A stretch of 64,000 bases of DNA from Colocasia esculenta. Lineage: Eukaryota > Streptophyta > Magnoliopsida > Alismatales > Araceae. Positions within the stretch are counted from its first letter, which is position 1; every line of letters starts with the position of its first letter. Of the stretch, positions 35,840 through 47,059 are shown one piece after another. The translations under genes were made by a program, and so were the position numbers. The DNA is taken from assembly GCA_014218235.1 (NCBI GenBank), contig CM024759.1:5224712-5288711 (forward strand). Direction: 5' to 3'. Below the pieces are notes generated by a model. It saw only the letters and a program-made list of their open reading frames with translations, searched no databases and was not told the origin of the DNA.

Positions 35840-37630
35840 TGTTGAACCACTCTATGGTTATCTGTGATCTTAGCATTTTGGTGATAACAAAATATATGAT
35901 GCATTTAGGTGATAACAAAATATATTATCTTGGTATTGCGGAGATAACAAAATATAGGTGTTCATAAATATTTTTGTTTCATCTGTGTTGCATCAATCCC
36001 ATTTACAGATGATAAGTCTCATTAAATATCATGTTTCATCTGTGTCGCATCAATCTCATAGCAAAATGCTAAGTCTCTCATTGATGCAATATGGCGCACT
36101 AAATTGATAAAATCGATGTTTAATCCATATACATCGATTACAGTTCAAGTGCCAAATTTATAAGCGCCATAATGATTTGTTTAAGGCCATAACAATTTGA
36201 TAAGTGAGCGCAACATTTTTCCCTCACATCGATTTGCCTTTCATAACGATTTGATAAGTGAGTGCAACGTTTTGCCCTCACATCGATTTGCCTTCCATAA
36301 CGATTCGCTAAGGCTCATAACGATTTGATAAGTGAGTGCAACGATTTGCCCTCACATCGATTTGCCTTCGCAACGATTTGATAAGAAATTGATCTCATAA
36401 CGATTTCATAAGTGATCACATCAATTTCTTTATTGATCACATCGACTTGCCTTTTTTTGTCATAACGATTTCCATTCAGATTAACTTAGTTATGAATGAT
36501 CATCGATTTGTTCATAATCCTGCATCGATTTGCTTATAAATGAATAACGGTTTTATGAGTCATTTTCACATCAACTTCTCTTATATGTTTAAGGGTTTTT
36601 GGCGCCTAAATGAAAAGTCAAATATCTTCTGACAAAAAGCTGCATGCGTAATTTCTCAGTTCTGTCAGAAAAAGATATGACTTATCAGTTTTAGCATGTT
36701 AAGAGAAACACAGTAGCATGCACAGTTTTCATGTAAACACTCTTTTATGCTAACACTTTCTTTCATGCTCACAGACCTCGAAAGACCACAAAGAGTGATC
36801 AAGACAAGAGATGAGCAACGGGTAGAACTCCAACGGATCTTTTCAAACGGATCCTTTTAGAAAGCCTCTCATATAAAAGATGAAGCATGGCTGACAAAAG
36901 AACATAGCTTTCCTGAAGATTTTTCAAGAGTGTACATCCGGGAAGAACCTCAACTCCACATACACTCAAAGGGAAAGAGAGAAAGAGCCTGAGCCCAAAA
37001 AGAAGTGTTCAAGCAACTGAAGCACTCAAGCATTCAAGCTCCTTCTCCTCTCTTCACTCTCTCTATGTGCATCTTGTAAACTGGGGGAGAGAGTCTTTTA
37101 GCTGAGAGTTTCTTTTAGTTGGTTTTCATTTGTTCCAACTCTCAGCTGTGTTCTTTCTTTTCTAAGAAAGATCTTTGTCCAGCTGTAGGACTGTATACAA
37201 TGTAGAACCTAGCTAGGGGTTTTTGTCTAGCAGATCCGCACTGGGGTTTGTACCAGGAGGTTGGCTTCTTCACCTGTAAAAGAAGTGGGCTGCCTTCTTG
37301 CCCGGGAAATAGAAGAAGACCAGCTGGGGTGCTGTGTGTTGTATTGTCCTTGAGGGGGACTGTACCCTTGGTTAGTAAAATCCCAAGAGGTTGCTTGGGG
37401 ACTGGACGTAGGACTTCCATGTGGGAAGGGCCGAACCAGGATAAATTCCTTGTGTCATTTGTGTGATTGTTTATTTGCTTCCGCACTGCTACTCTTTATC
37501 ACACTAATCTAACCAAACTTTCAAGTGTTAATTTTCTGTCTTTAAATTTCTATTTCAGATTTCAGAAAAAACCGATTCACCCCCCCCCCCCCTCTAGGTT
37601 AGCTTGTCTGCCGTACCAAAAGGGCCAACA
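35840..37630 (+). repeat. LTR 1 of the Sirevirus-like element (1791 bp)
   Basis: TGTTGAACC...GGGCCAACA. Contains a region (36150-36540) of repeated 'cataacgatttgataagtgag' and 'cacatcgatttgcctt' phrases and a poly-C run near the end. Confidence 0.93.
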
Positions 37631-37632
37631 AG

Positions 37633-37648
37633 TGGTATCAGAGCGGGT
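37633..37648 (+). other. Primer-binding site, first internal region
   Basis: TGGTATCAGAGCGGGT, complementary to the 3' end of initiator tRNA-Met, 2 nt after LTR 1. Confidence 0.93.
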
Positions 37649-37693
37649 CCCTAATCATTCAAAGAAGATCCAACGATCTTAGAGCAAAGATCT

Positions 37694-39466
37694 ATGGCAG
37701 CTCAAGGATATGCTGAAGGTCAATCAGTCACCAGACCTTCATTCGTTGATGGAGAGGACTATCAATATTGAAAGATGCGAATGGAATGCTTCATTCGGGG
37801 CACAGACTTCGATCTGTGGCAGGTAATAGAGGTAGGTGATTTTGTTGTTGTTCATGTTCCAGGCACTACTACTATTACAATAGCTGATAAAAATAAACTA
37901 TCTTTAAACTTTAAAGCTAAGAACTATTTATGTTGTGCTTTATCCAAAAAATAATTTAGTAGAGTATCTACATGTAAATCTACTAAAGAAATATGGGATA
38001 AACTGCAGATAACTTATGAAGGAACAGATAAAGTAAAACAAACTAGGATAGATATTCTTGTCTCACAATATGAGCAATTTAAAATACTTACAAATGAAAA
38101 TATCACTCAAATGTATAATAGATTTTCAAGTATAGTAGTTGGTCTAAGCTCTCTTGGTAAAAATCTTTCTGATGAGGAAACTGTTAGAAAAATACTTAGG
38201 TCCTTAACTATTTCATGGACACCTAAAGTAACTGCTATTGAAGAGGCCCATGATTTAACCAAATTGTTGATTGATAATTTAATAGGTTCTCTCATGGCAC
38301 ATGAAATAAATATGGAGCGATTGTCTGAAAGCTCATTTTAGAAGAAATGTACTAATGCTCTTAAGGTTGTAGCCGCTCCTTCCACTTCTTCTTCTAGCTC
38401 CAAAAATGCAGATTCTGAAGACAGTGACGTAGATGAAGTTCTGTCCAAGCTTCAGAAAATTTTCAAGAAGAAGAAAAATGGATCGAAAAGGATTCAAAAG
38501 AAAGACAGAAAAGAGAAAGAATCAGTCTGCTATGAATGCAGAAAACCTGGACATCTGAGACCGGATTGTCCAAGACTCAAGAAGACTGGTCAAACTGAGA
38601 AACCCAAGAAGCAGCACAAAAAATTTAAAAGAAGAGCCATGGCGGCTGCTTGGGAAAGTTATGAGGTCACAAGCTCAGAATCATCAAGCTCAGATTCTGA
38701 AAAGGAGCAGGTAAATATAGCCCTCATGGTGGGACTAAATGAGGTACACTCTGAACCTTCCTTTGACTCTTGCACAAATTCAGGGTCAGAGTCCGAAGAC
38801 TTAGAAGAAGTCTTTAATGAACTGTATAATAAGCATAAGGTTGTTGTAAAAGAACTAAAAAATCTCAAGAGCAACCTTACCTGTTTAGAAAACGCTAATT
38901 CTGATCTTAAATCAGAAATGGAACAACTAGAAGAACAATTAAAAGAATATAAAGATAAAAATTATCTTTTAAATGAAGATTTGAAAAGCAAGAACAATGA
39001 GAAGTTAGAGTTAGAAGAAAAATTAAAAACTCTAACTGAAGCAAATATGTATTTAAAAGAATCAGTTAGAAAATTAACTGAAGGGAAAACATCTTTAGCC
39101 CTATGCTTAAAAGGATCAAAATCTGGAAATAACAAACAAGGACTTGGATACATACCTCCAGAAAAAGGAAAACAAGCCATGATTCCAGAAAAATATCTTC
39201 TACCAAAATTTGTAAAAGAAACCAAGATGCCCCAGAAAAAGGCCCCTGTAAAAGAAAAAGTTTACAGAAATCACGTTCTAAAAACTCAGCACAAAGAAAA
39301 TAAGAACAACAAAACAATCTATATTCATTGTTGTTCTCATTGCAATAAACTAGGACACATAGTAAACACCTGCACAACAAGGCACTTAGTTTGGATCCCT
39401 AAAGGATATTTTCATGCATCTAACCATCAAGGACCCAAAAAGGCTTGGGTACCCACTTCTGAATAA
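37694..39466 (+). pseudogene. gag of the first internal region
   Basis: Copia structural polyprotein without pol. A single frame from ATG 37694 to the stop at 39466 is broken by TGA 37769, TAA 37952 and TAG 38339. It has an N-terminal UBN2-type domain, a CCHC knuckle CYECRKPGHLRPDC near 38530, an acidic Ser-rich linker, a coiled coil (about 38815-39090, with heptads such as EMEQLEEQLKEYKDKN) and a second CCHC knuckle CSHCNKLGHIVNTC near 39335. It ends just past GPKKAWVP, where Sireviruses normally run on into protease. Pol is absent rather than frameshifted. The part after 38339 is open for 375 codons. Confidence 0.88.
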
Positions 39467-39745
39467 GTTGTTTACAGGGTAGCCTTGGAGCATCAGGAAC
39501 CAAAGATGCTCAAGGCAATAATAGAGTCTGTCAAAAAAAAAAAAGGGGGAGCGCAGAGTAAAGGGGAGAAAAATTGAACTCCTCTATGGTAAGAAACTCT
39601 CTCAAAAGGAAGGAGAAATACATGGTAAGACTTTTCCTTTTTGGATTATTGACAAAAAGGGGGAGAGTAAGTATGCTCTATGAATTTTCTGCTTAAATTA
39701 TGTTTTAAATCATTTTAGAAAATTTGCATAAATTTTGTCATCACC

Positions 39746-39758
39746 AAAAAGGGGGAGA
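39746..39758 (+). other. Polypurine tract before LTR 2
   Basis: AAAAAGGGGGAGA, followed by a T and then TGTTGAACC. Near-copies lie upstream at about 39530-39550 and 39652-39667, the multiple-tract pattern reported for Sireviruses. Confidence 0.85.
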
Positions 39759-39759
39759 T

Positions 39760-41535
39760 TGTTGAACCACTCTATGGTTATCTGTGATCTTAGCATTTTG
39801 GTGATAACAAAATATATGATGCATTTAGGTGATAACAAAATATATTATCTTGGTATTGCGGAGATAACAAAATATAGGTGTTCATAAATATTTTTGTTTC
39901 ATCTGTGTTGCATCAATCCCATTTACAGATGATAAGTCTCATTGAATATCATGTTTCATCTGTGTCGCATCAATCTCATAGCAAAATGCTAAGTCTCTCA
40001 TTGTTGCAATATGGCGCACTAAATTGATAAAATCGATGTTTAATCCATATACATCGAGTACAGTTCAAGTGCCAAATTTATAAGCGCCATAACGATTTGT
40101 TTAAGGCCATAACGATTTGATAAGTGAGCGCAACGTTTTTCCCTCACATCGATTTACCTTTCATAACGATTTGATAAGTGAGTGCAACGTTTTGCCCTCA
40201 CATCGATTTGCCTTCCATAACGATTCGCTAAGGCTCATAACGATTTGATAAGTGAGTGCAACGATTTGCCCTCACATTGATTTGCCTTCGCAATGATTTG
40301 ATAAGAAATTGATCTCATAACGATTTCATAAGTGATCACATTGATTTCTTTATTGATCACATCGATTTGCCTTTTTTTGTCATAATGATTTCCATTCAGA
40401 TTAACTTAGTTATGAACGATCATCGATTTGTTCATAATCCTGCATCGATTTGCTTATAAATGAACAACGGTTTTATGAGTCATTTTCACATCGACTTCTC
40501 TTATATGTTTAAGGGTTTTTGGCGCCTAAATGAAAAGTCAAATATCTTCTGACAAAAAGTTGCATGCGTAATTTCTCAGTTCTGTTAGAAAAAGATATGA
40601 CTTATCAGTTTTAGCATGTTAAGAGAAACACAGTAGCATGCACAGTTTTCATGTAAACACTCTTTTATGCTAACACTTTCTTTCATGCTCACAGACCACA
40701 AAGAGTGATCAAGACAAGAGATGAGCAATGGGTAGAACTCCAACGGATCTCTTCAAACGGATCCTTTTCGAAAGTCTCTCTTATAAAAGATGAAGCATGG
40801 CTGAAGAAAGAACAGAGCTTTCCTGAAGATTTTTCAAGAGTGTACATCCGGGAAGAACCTCAACTCCACATACACTCAAAGGAAAATAGAGAAAGAACAT
40901 GAGCCCAAAAAGAAGTGTTCAAGCAACTGAAGCACTCAAGCATTCAAGCTCATTCTCCTCTCTTCACTCTCTCTATGTGCATCTTGTAATCTGGGGGAGA
41001 GAGTCTTTTAGCTGAGAGTTTCTTTTAGTTGGTTTTCATTTGTTCCAACTCTCAGCCGTGTTCTTTCTTTTCTAAGAAAGATCTTTGTCCAGCTGTAGGA
41101 CTGTATATAGTGTAGAACCTAGCTAGGGGTTTTTGTCTAGCAGAACCGCACTGGGGTTTATACCAGGAGGTTGGCTTCTTCACCTGTAAAAAAAGTGGGC
41201 TGCCTTCTTGCCCAGGAAAGAGAAGAAGACCAGCTGGGGTGCTGTGTGTTGTATTGTCCTTGAGGGGGACTGTACCCTTGGTTAGTAAAATCTCAAGAGG
41301 TTGCTTGGGGACTGGACGTAGGACTTCCATGTGGGAAGGGCCGAACTAGGATAAATTCCTTGTGTCATTTGTGTGATTGTTTATTTGCTTCCGCACTGCT
41401 ACTCTTTATCACACTAATCTAAACAAACTTTCAAGTGTTAATTTTCTGTGTTTAATTTTCTATTTCAGATTTCAGAAAAACCTATTCACCCCCCCCCCTC
41501 TAGGTTAGCTTGCTGCCGTACCAAAAGGGCCAACA
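39760..41535 (+). repeat. LTR 2, shared middle LTR (1776 bp)
   Basis: Same sequence as LTR 1 and LTR 3 with a few differences. It is preceded by a polypurine tract and followed by a primer-binding site (41538-41553), so it serves both as a 3' and a 5' LTR. No target duplication flanks it. Confidence 0.92.
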
Positions 41536-41537
41536 AG

Positions 41538-41553
41538 TGGTATCAGAGCGGGT
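41538..41553 (+). other. Primer-binding site, second internal region
   Basis: TGGTATCAGAGCGGGT, 2 nt after LTR 2; identical to the site after LTR 1. Confidence 0.93.
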
Positions 41554-41598
41554 CTCTAATCATTCAAAGAAGATCCAACGATCTTAGAGCAAAGATCT

Positions 41599-43371
41599 AT
41601 GGCAGCTCAAGGATATGCTGAAGGTCAATCAGTCACCAGACCTCCATTCGTTGATGGAGAGGACTATCAATATTGGAAGATGTGAATGGAATGCTCCATT
41701 CGGGGCACAGACTTCGATCTGTGGCAGGTAATAGAGGTAGGTGATTTTTTTGTTGTTCCTGTTCCAGGCACTACTGTTATTACAATAGCTGATAAAAATA
41801 AACTATCTTTAAACTTTAAAGCTAAGAACTATTTATGTTGTGCTTTATCCAAAAAAGAATTTAGTAGAGTATCTGCATGTAAATCTGCTAAAGAATTATG
41901 GGATAAACTGCAGATAACTTATGAAGGAACAGATAAAGTAAAACAAACTAGGATAGATATTCTTGTCTCACAATATGAGCAATTTAAAATGCTTCCAAAT
42001 GAAAATATCACTCAAATGGATAATAGATTTTCAAGTATAGTAGTTGGTCTAAGCTCTCTTGGTAAAAATCTTTCTGATGAGGAAACTGTTAGAAAAATAC
42101 TTAGGTCCTTAACTATTTCATGGACACCTAAAGTAACTGCTATTGAAGAGGCCCATGATTTAACCAAATTGTCGATTGATAATTTAATAGGTTCTCTCAT
42201 GGCACATGAAATAAATATGGAGCGATTGTCTGAAAACTCATCTAAGAAGAAATGTACTAATGCTCTTAAGGTTGTAGCTACTCCTTCCACTTCTTCTTCT
42301 AGCTCCAAAAATGCAGATTCTGAAGACAGTGACGTAGATGAAGTTATGTCCAAGCTTCAGAAAATTTTCAAGGAGAAGAAAAATGGATCGAAAAGGATTC
42401 AAAAGAAAGGCAGAAAAGAGAAAGAATCAGTCTGCTATGAATGCAGAAAACCTGGACATCTGAGACCGGATTGTCCAAGACTCAAGAAGACTAGTCAAAC
42501 TGAGAAACCCAAGAAGCAGCACAAGAAATTTAAAAGAAGAGCCATGGCGGCTGCTTGGGAAAATGATGAGGTCACAAGCTCAAAATCATCAAGCTCAGAT
42601 TCCGAAAAGGAGCAGGTAAATCTAGCCCTCATAGTGGGACTAAATGAGGTACACTCTGAACCTTCCTTTAACTCTTGCACAAATTTAGGGTCAGAGTCCG
42701 AAGACTTAGAAGAAGTCTTTAATGAACTATATAATAAGCATAAGGTTGTTGTAAAAGAACTAAAAAATCTCAAGAGCAACCTTACCTGTTTAGAAAACAC
42801 TAATTCTGATCTTAAATCAGAAATGGAACAACTAGAAGAACAATTAAAAGAATATAAAGGTAAAAATTATCTTTTAAATGAAGATTTGAAAAGCAAGAAC
42901 AATGAGAGAAGTTAGAGTTAGAAGAAAAATTAAAAACTCTAACTGAAGCAAATATGTATTTAAAAGAATCAGTTAGAAAATTAACTGAAGGGAAAACATC
43001 TTTAGCCCTATGCTTAAAGGGATCAAAATTTGGAAATAACAAACAAGGACTTGGATACATACCTCCAGAAAAAGGAAAACAAGCCATGATTCCAGAAAAA
43101 TATCCTCTACCAAAATTTGTAAAAGAAACCAAGATGCCCCAGAAAAAGGCCCATGTAAAAGAAAAGTTTACAGAAATCATGTTCTAAAAACTCAGCACAA
43201 AGAAAATAAGAACATTAAAACAATCTATATTCATTGTTGTTCTCATTGCAATAAACTAGGACACACAGTAAACACCTACACAACAAGGCACTTAGTTTGG
43301 ATCCCTAAAGGATATTTTCATGCATCTAACCATCAAGGACCCAAAAAGGCTTGGGTACCCACTTCTGAATA
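41599..43371 (+). pseudogene. gag of the second internal region
   Basis: Second gag copy, closely similar to the first. ATG 41599 is in frame with a TGA at 41683, where the first copy has CGA; the frame then stays open for 409 codons to 42915. An extra dinucleotide near 42903 shifts the frame within the coiled coil, and a lost base near 43163 shifts it again, so the second zinc-knuckle region lies in another frame; one of its cysteines is also changed (TAC near 43275). UBN2-type domain and CYECRKPGHLRPDC (near 42440) are intact. Damage differs from that in the first copy. No pol follows. Confidence 0.87.
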
Positions 43372-43651
43372 AGTTGTTTACAGGGTAGTCTTGGAGCATC
43401 AGGAACCAAAGATGCTCAAGGCAATAATAGAGTCTGTCAAAAAAAAAAAAGGAGGAGTGCATAGTAAGGGGGAGAAAAATTGAACTCCTCTATGGTAAGA
43501 AACTCTCTCAAAAGGAAGGAGAAATACATGGTAAGACTTTTCCTTTTTGGATTATTGACAAAAAGGGGGAGAGTAAGTATGCTCTATGAATTTTCTGCTT
43601 AAATCATGTTTTAAATCATTTCAAAAAATTCGCATAAATTTTGTCATCACC

Positions 43652-43664
43652 AAAAAGGGGGAGA
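43652..43664 (+). other. Polypurine tract before LTR 3
   Basis: AAAAAGGGGGAGA, then T and TGTTGAACC; upstream near-copies at about 43558-43572 and 43441-43453. Confidence 0.85.
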
Positions 43665-43665
43665 T

Positions 43666-45449
43666 TGTTGAACCACTCTATGGTTATCTGTGATCTTGGC
43701 ATTTTGGTGATAACAAAATATATGATGCATTTAGGTGATAACAAAATATATTATCTTGGTATTGCAGAGATAACAAAATATAGGTGTTCATAAATATTTT
43801 TATTTCATCTGTGTTGCATCAATCCCATTTACAAATGATAAGTCTCATTGAATATCATGTTTCATCTGTGTCGCATCAATCTCATAGCAAAATGCTAAGT
43901 CTCTCATTGATGCAATATGGCGCACTAAATTGATAAAATTGATGTTTAATCCATATACATCGAGTACAGTTCAAGTGCCAAATTTATAAGCGCCATAACG
44001 ATTTGTTTAAGGCCATAACGATTTGATAAGTGAGCGCAACGTTTTTCCCTCACATCGATTTGCCTTTCATAACGATTTGATAAGTGAGTGCAACGTTTTG
44101 CCCTCACATCGATTTGCCTTCCATAACGATTCTCTAAGGCTCATAACGATTTGATAAGTGAGTGCAACGATTTGCCCTCACATCGATTTGCCCTCGCAAC
44201 AATTTGATAAGAAATTGATCTCATAACGATTTCATAAGTGATCACATCGATTTCTTTATTGATCACATCGATTTGCCTTTTTTTGTCATAACGATTTCCA
44301 TTCAGATTAACTTAGTTATGAATGATCATCGATTTGTTCATAATCCTGCATCGATTTGCTTATAAATGAACAACGGTTTTATGAGTCATTTTCACATCGA
44401 CTTCTCTTATATGTTTAAGGGTTTTTGGCACCTAAATGAAAAGTCAAACATCTTCTGACAAAAAGCTGCATGCGTAATTTCTCAGTTCTGTCAGAAAAAT
44501 ATATGACTTATCAGTTTTAGCATGTTCAGAGAAACACAGTAGCATGCACAATTTTCATGTAAACACTCTTTTATGCTAACACTTTCTTTCATGCTCACAG
44601 ACCTCGAAAGACCACAAAGAGTGATCAAGGCAAGAGATGAGCAACGGGTAGAACTCCATCGGATCTCTTCAAACGGATCCTTTTTGAAAGCCTCTCATAT
44701 AAAAGATGAAGCATGGCTGAAGAAAGAATAGAGCTTTCTTGAAGATTTTTCAAGAGTGTACATCCGGGAAGAACCTCAACTCCACATACACTCAAAGGAA
44801 AAGAGAGAAAGAGCCTGAGCCCAAAAAGAAGTGTTCAAGCAACTGAAGCACTCAAGCATTCAAGCTCCTTCTCCTCTCTTCACTCTCTCTATGTGCATCT
44901 TGTAATCTGGGGGAGTGAGTCTTTTAGCTGAGAGTTTCTTTTAGTTGGTTTTCATTTGTTCCAACTCTCAGCCGTGTTCTTTCTTTTCTAAGAAAGATCT
45001 TTGTTCAGCTGTAGGACTGTATACAGTGTAGAACCTAGCTAGGGGTTTTTGTCTAGCAGAACCGCACTAGGGTTTGTACCAGGAGGTTGACTTCTTGACC
45101 TGTAAAAGAAGTGGGCTGCCTTCTTGCCCGGGAAAGAGAAGAAGACCAGCTGGGGTGCTGGGTGTTGTATTGTCCTTGAGGGGGACTGTACCCTTGGTTA
45201 GTAAAATCCCAAGAGGTTGGGGACTGGATGTAGGACTTCCATGTGGAAAGGGCCGAACCAGGATAAATTCCTTGTGTCATTTGTGTGATTGTTTATTTGC
45301 TTCCGCACTGCTACTCTTTATCACACTAATCTAACCAAACTTTCAAGTGTTAATTTTTTGTGTTTAAGTTTCTATTTCAGATTTCAGAAAAACCTATTCA
45401 CCCCCCCCCCCCTCTAGGTTAGCTTGTTGCCGTACCAAAAGGGCCAACA
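43666..45449 (+). repeat. LTR 3 of the Sirevirus-like element (1784 bp)
   Basis: Ends GGGCCAACA at 45449, immediately followed by the ATCTG duplication and the resumed tnp2 sequence. Confidence 0.93.
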
Positions 45450-45454
45450 ATCTG

Positions 45455-46016
45455 GAGGTAACATTCTCTTGATGATGAGGAGGAGATGATCAAAGCAATT
45501 CTCACTTATATGAAATTCAGATTTCAAGTTCAGCAACTGTGACACCGCTGACAACCGAGTGTGTTTTTGACAACCATCCCACAATGGCTCATCAACATCC
45601 TTAAGTAACCGATAGAATCTTTCGGCTTCCTTGTTCGGCACGTCTTCAGCGTATACAACAGCATCCTCATGTACACCGAATGTCGGACCAGCGGCATCTA
45701 CAACCATATCCACGTACGTACTTGTGCCTTCCACATTACTAGGCTCGTGCGACCAGAGCTCCTCACCATGACATGTCCAATTCATATAACCTTGAACAAA
45801 CCCTTTTTTGTATAAATGGCGTTGAACCTCCCATGGTGAATTTCACTTCAGATTTTTACAAATCATACAAGGACATCGGATGCCACCTTCACTGTCTGCT
45901 GCTGTATTTGGATTCCCCAATGCAAACTGAATGAAATTCTCAACTCCGACCCTAAACTCCACGGACACCACATGATCAACTATTCTACGATACATCCATG
46001 AACGGTCTGAAGCCAT
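45455..46016 (-). pseudogene. CACTA tnp2 transposase, N-terminal part
   Basis: Minus-strand start at ATG 46016 (MASDRSWMYRR). It encodes the transposon-associated N-terminal domain, with FRVGVENFIQFALGNP and GIRCPCMICKN as in Transpos_assoc proteins. An in-frame TGA at 45845-45843 follows, then YMNWTCHGEELW, ERFYRLLKDVDEPLW and LLLIIKRMLPP. It stops where the copia element was inserted and resumes at 35834 in the same frame. An alternative upstream ATG at 46073 adds 19 unrelated residues and is less likely. Confidence 0.85.
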
Positions 46017-46149
46017 TTCTTTCCTGCGCCCAACCAATATTAACAGACAAATAACTTTAAAATTCAAACTCACACATCCTTCGACGCAACCGAAATGAAT
46101 AGGAAGGATATATTATTTAGATTATCACTTTTTACCCATCTATGAGTAT

Positions 46150-46400
46150 TTGATCGCACTCAGATGACCATTTACTATGTGTTTGTATAATTTGCTGAAA
46201 ATTTCGGCAGCATCTCCCCACACCTCTCTGATATACCAAAAATATTTATTGATTAAGATATTTCTTAAACACTTACTAATAAGTGGTTAAGAAATTATTC
46301 TAAATCAATAAAGGTATATCAGAGAGGAGTGAGTAGACACAACAAAAATTTTCAACAAATAATATAAACACATAGTAAATGACCACCTAACTGCGATCAA
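46150..46400. repeat. Foldback 1: ~250-bp imperfect inverted repeat
   Basis: The left arm ('tgatcgcactcagatgacca', 'ctctctgatatacc') pairs with a right arm containing 'ggtatatcagagaggagtga' and 'ctaactgcgatca'. Pairing continues almost to the centre near 46278 ('tttattgattaaga' with 'tctaaatcaataaa'). MITE-like; no coding potential. Confidence 0.85.
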
Positions 46401-46684
46401 ACATTCACAGACTGTCCAAAATGGGACAACTCAAGACTTTGAGTTAGATATACACGTTCTCATCATTGAAAATAAGACTTGTGCACATCAATCCCAAAGT
46501 CTTGAACGGGAAGGTTCATTGACACGGGCTTAACACGCTGTCGTGAGGTGTGTGCAGTCATAAATTGCTATACATGCATACATCAAATGTAAAAATCACA
46601 TAAATATGAAAGAAAAATGAAAACAAAATATTACACCTACTTACATGGCAACCAGTACCTGACAAGAAAATAAACAGCGAAAAA

Positions 46685-47057
46685 AAAGGTGCACTGGCCC
46701 TGTATCCTGAATTTCACCCACTTACACAGCAACCAGTAGCTAATAGAAAAAGATTTGGGGGAGTAAGATTCAGAGAAATGGAGAGGGACTGCCTACTGGC
46801 CCATGGGGCCGCTGCAAACCTTCATGAACGCCTATTCACACTCAGTGACTCTACACAAATGCATGTTTGCCAAACATCTGTGAAGAGTCACTGTGTGTGA
46901 ATAGGCGCTCATGAAGGTTCGCAGCGGCCCCATGGGGAAGTAGGCAATCCCTCTCCATTTCTCTTAATCTGACTCCCCCAAATCTTCCTATCAGCTACTG
47001 ATTGCCGTGTAAGTCGGTGAAATTCAAGAATACAGGGCCAATGCACCTTTTTTTTTC
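46685..47057. repeat. Foldback 2: ~370-bp long inverted repeat
   Basis: Arms of about 180 bp at roughly 85-90% identity by eye, centred near 46868. The left arm contains 'ggtgcactggccctgtat', 'gatttgggggagtaagat', 'atggggccgctgcaaacctt' and 'cgcctattcacac'; the right arm has their complements ending 'atacagggccaatgcacc'. The transcript would form a long hairpin. Confidence 0.9.
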
Positions 47058-47059
47058 CT

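Larger units (their letters stand above)
35840..45449 (+). mobile_element. Sirevirus-like copia element, gag-only, three LTRs and two internal regions
   Basis: Begins TGTTGAACCACTC and ends AAGGGCCAACA, with the 5-bp duplication ATCTG at 35835-35839 and 45450-45454. LTRs lie at 35840-37630, 39760-41535 and 43666-45449, with internal regions of 2129 and 2130 bp between them. Each internal region has a tRNA-Met type primer site, one gag gene and several purine tracts, and no pol. The Sirevirus lineage is suggested by a UBN2-type gag with a long coiled coil, two CCHC knuckles, and repeated 'aaaaagggggaga' tracts. The insertion splits the tnp2 reading frame. Confidence 0.92.

Noticed and set aside
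38659..39380. Minus-strand frames over the copia gag
   Set aside because: Shadows of the coiled-coil coding sequence; same in the second copy.
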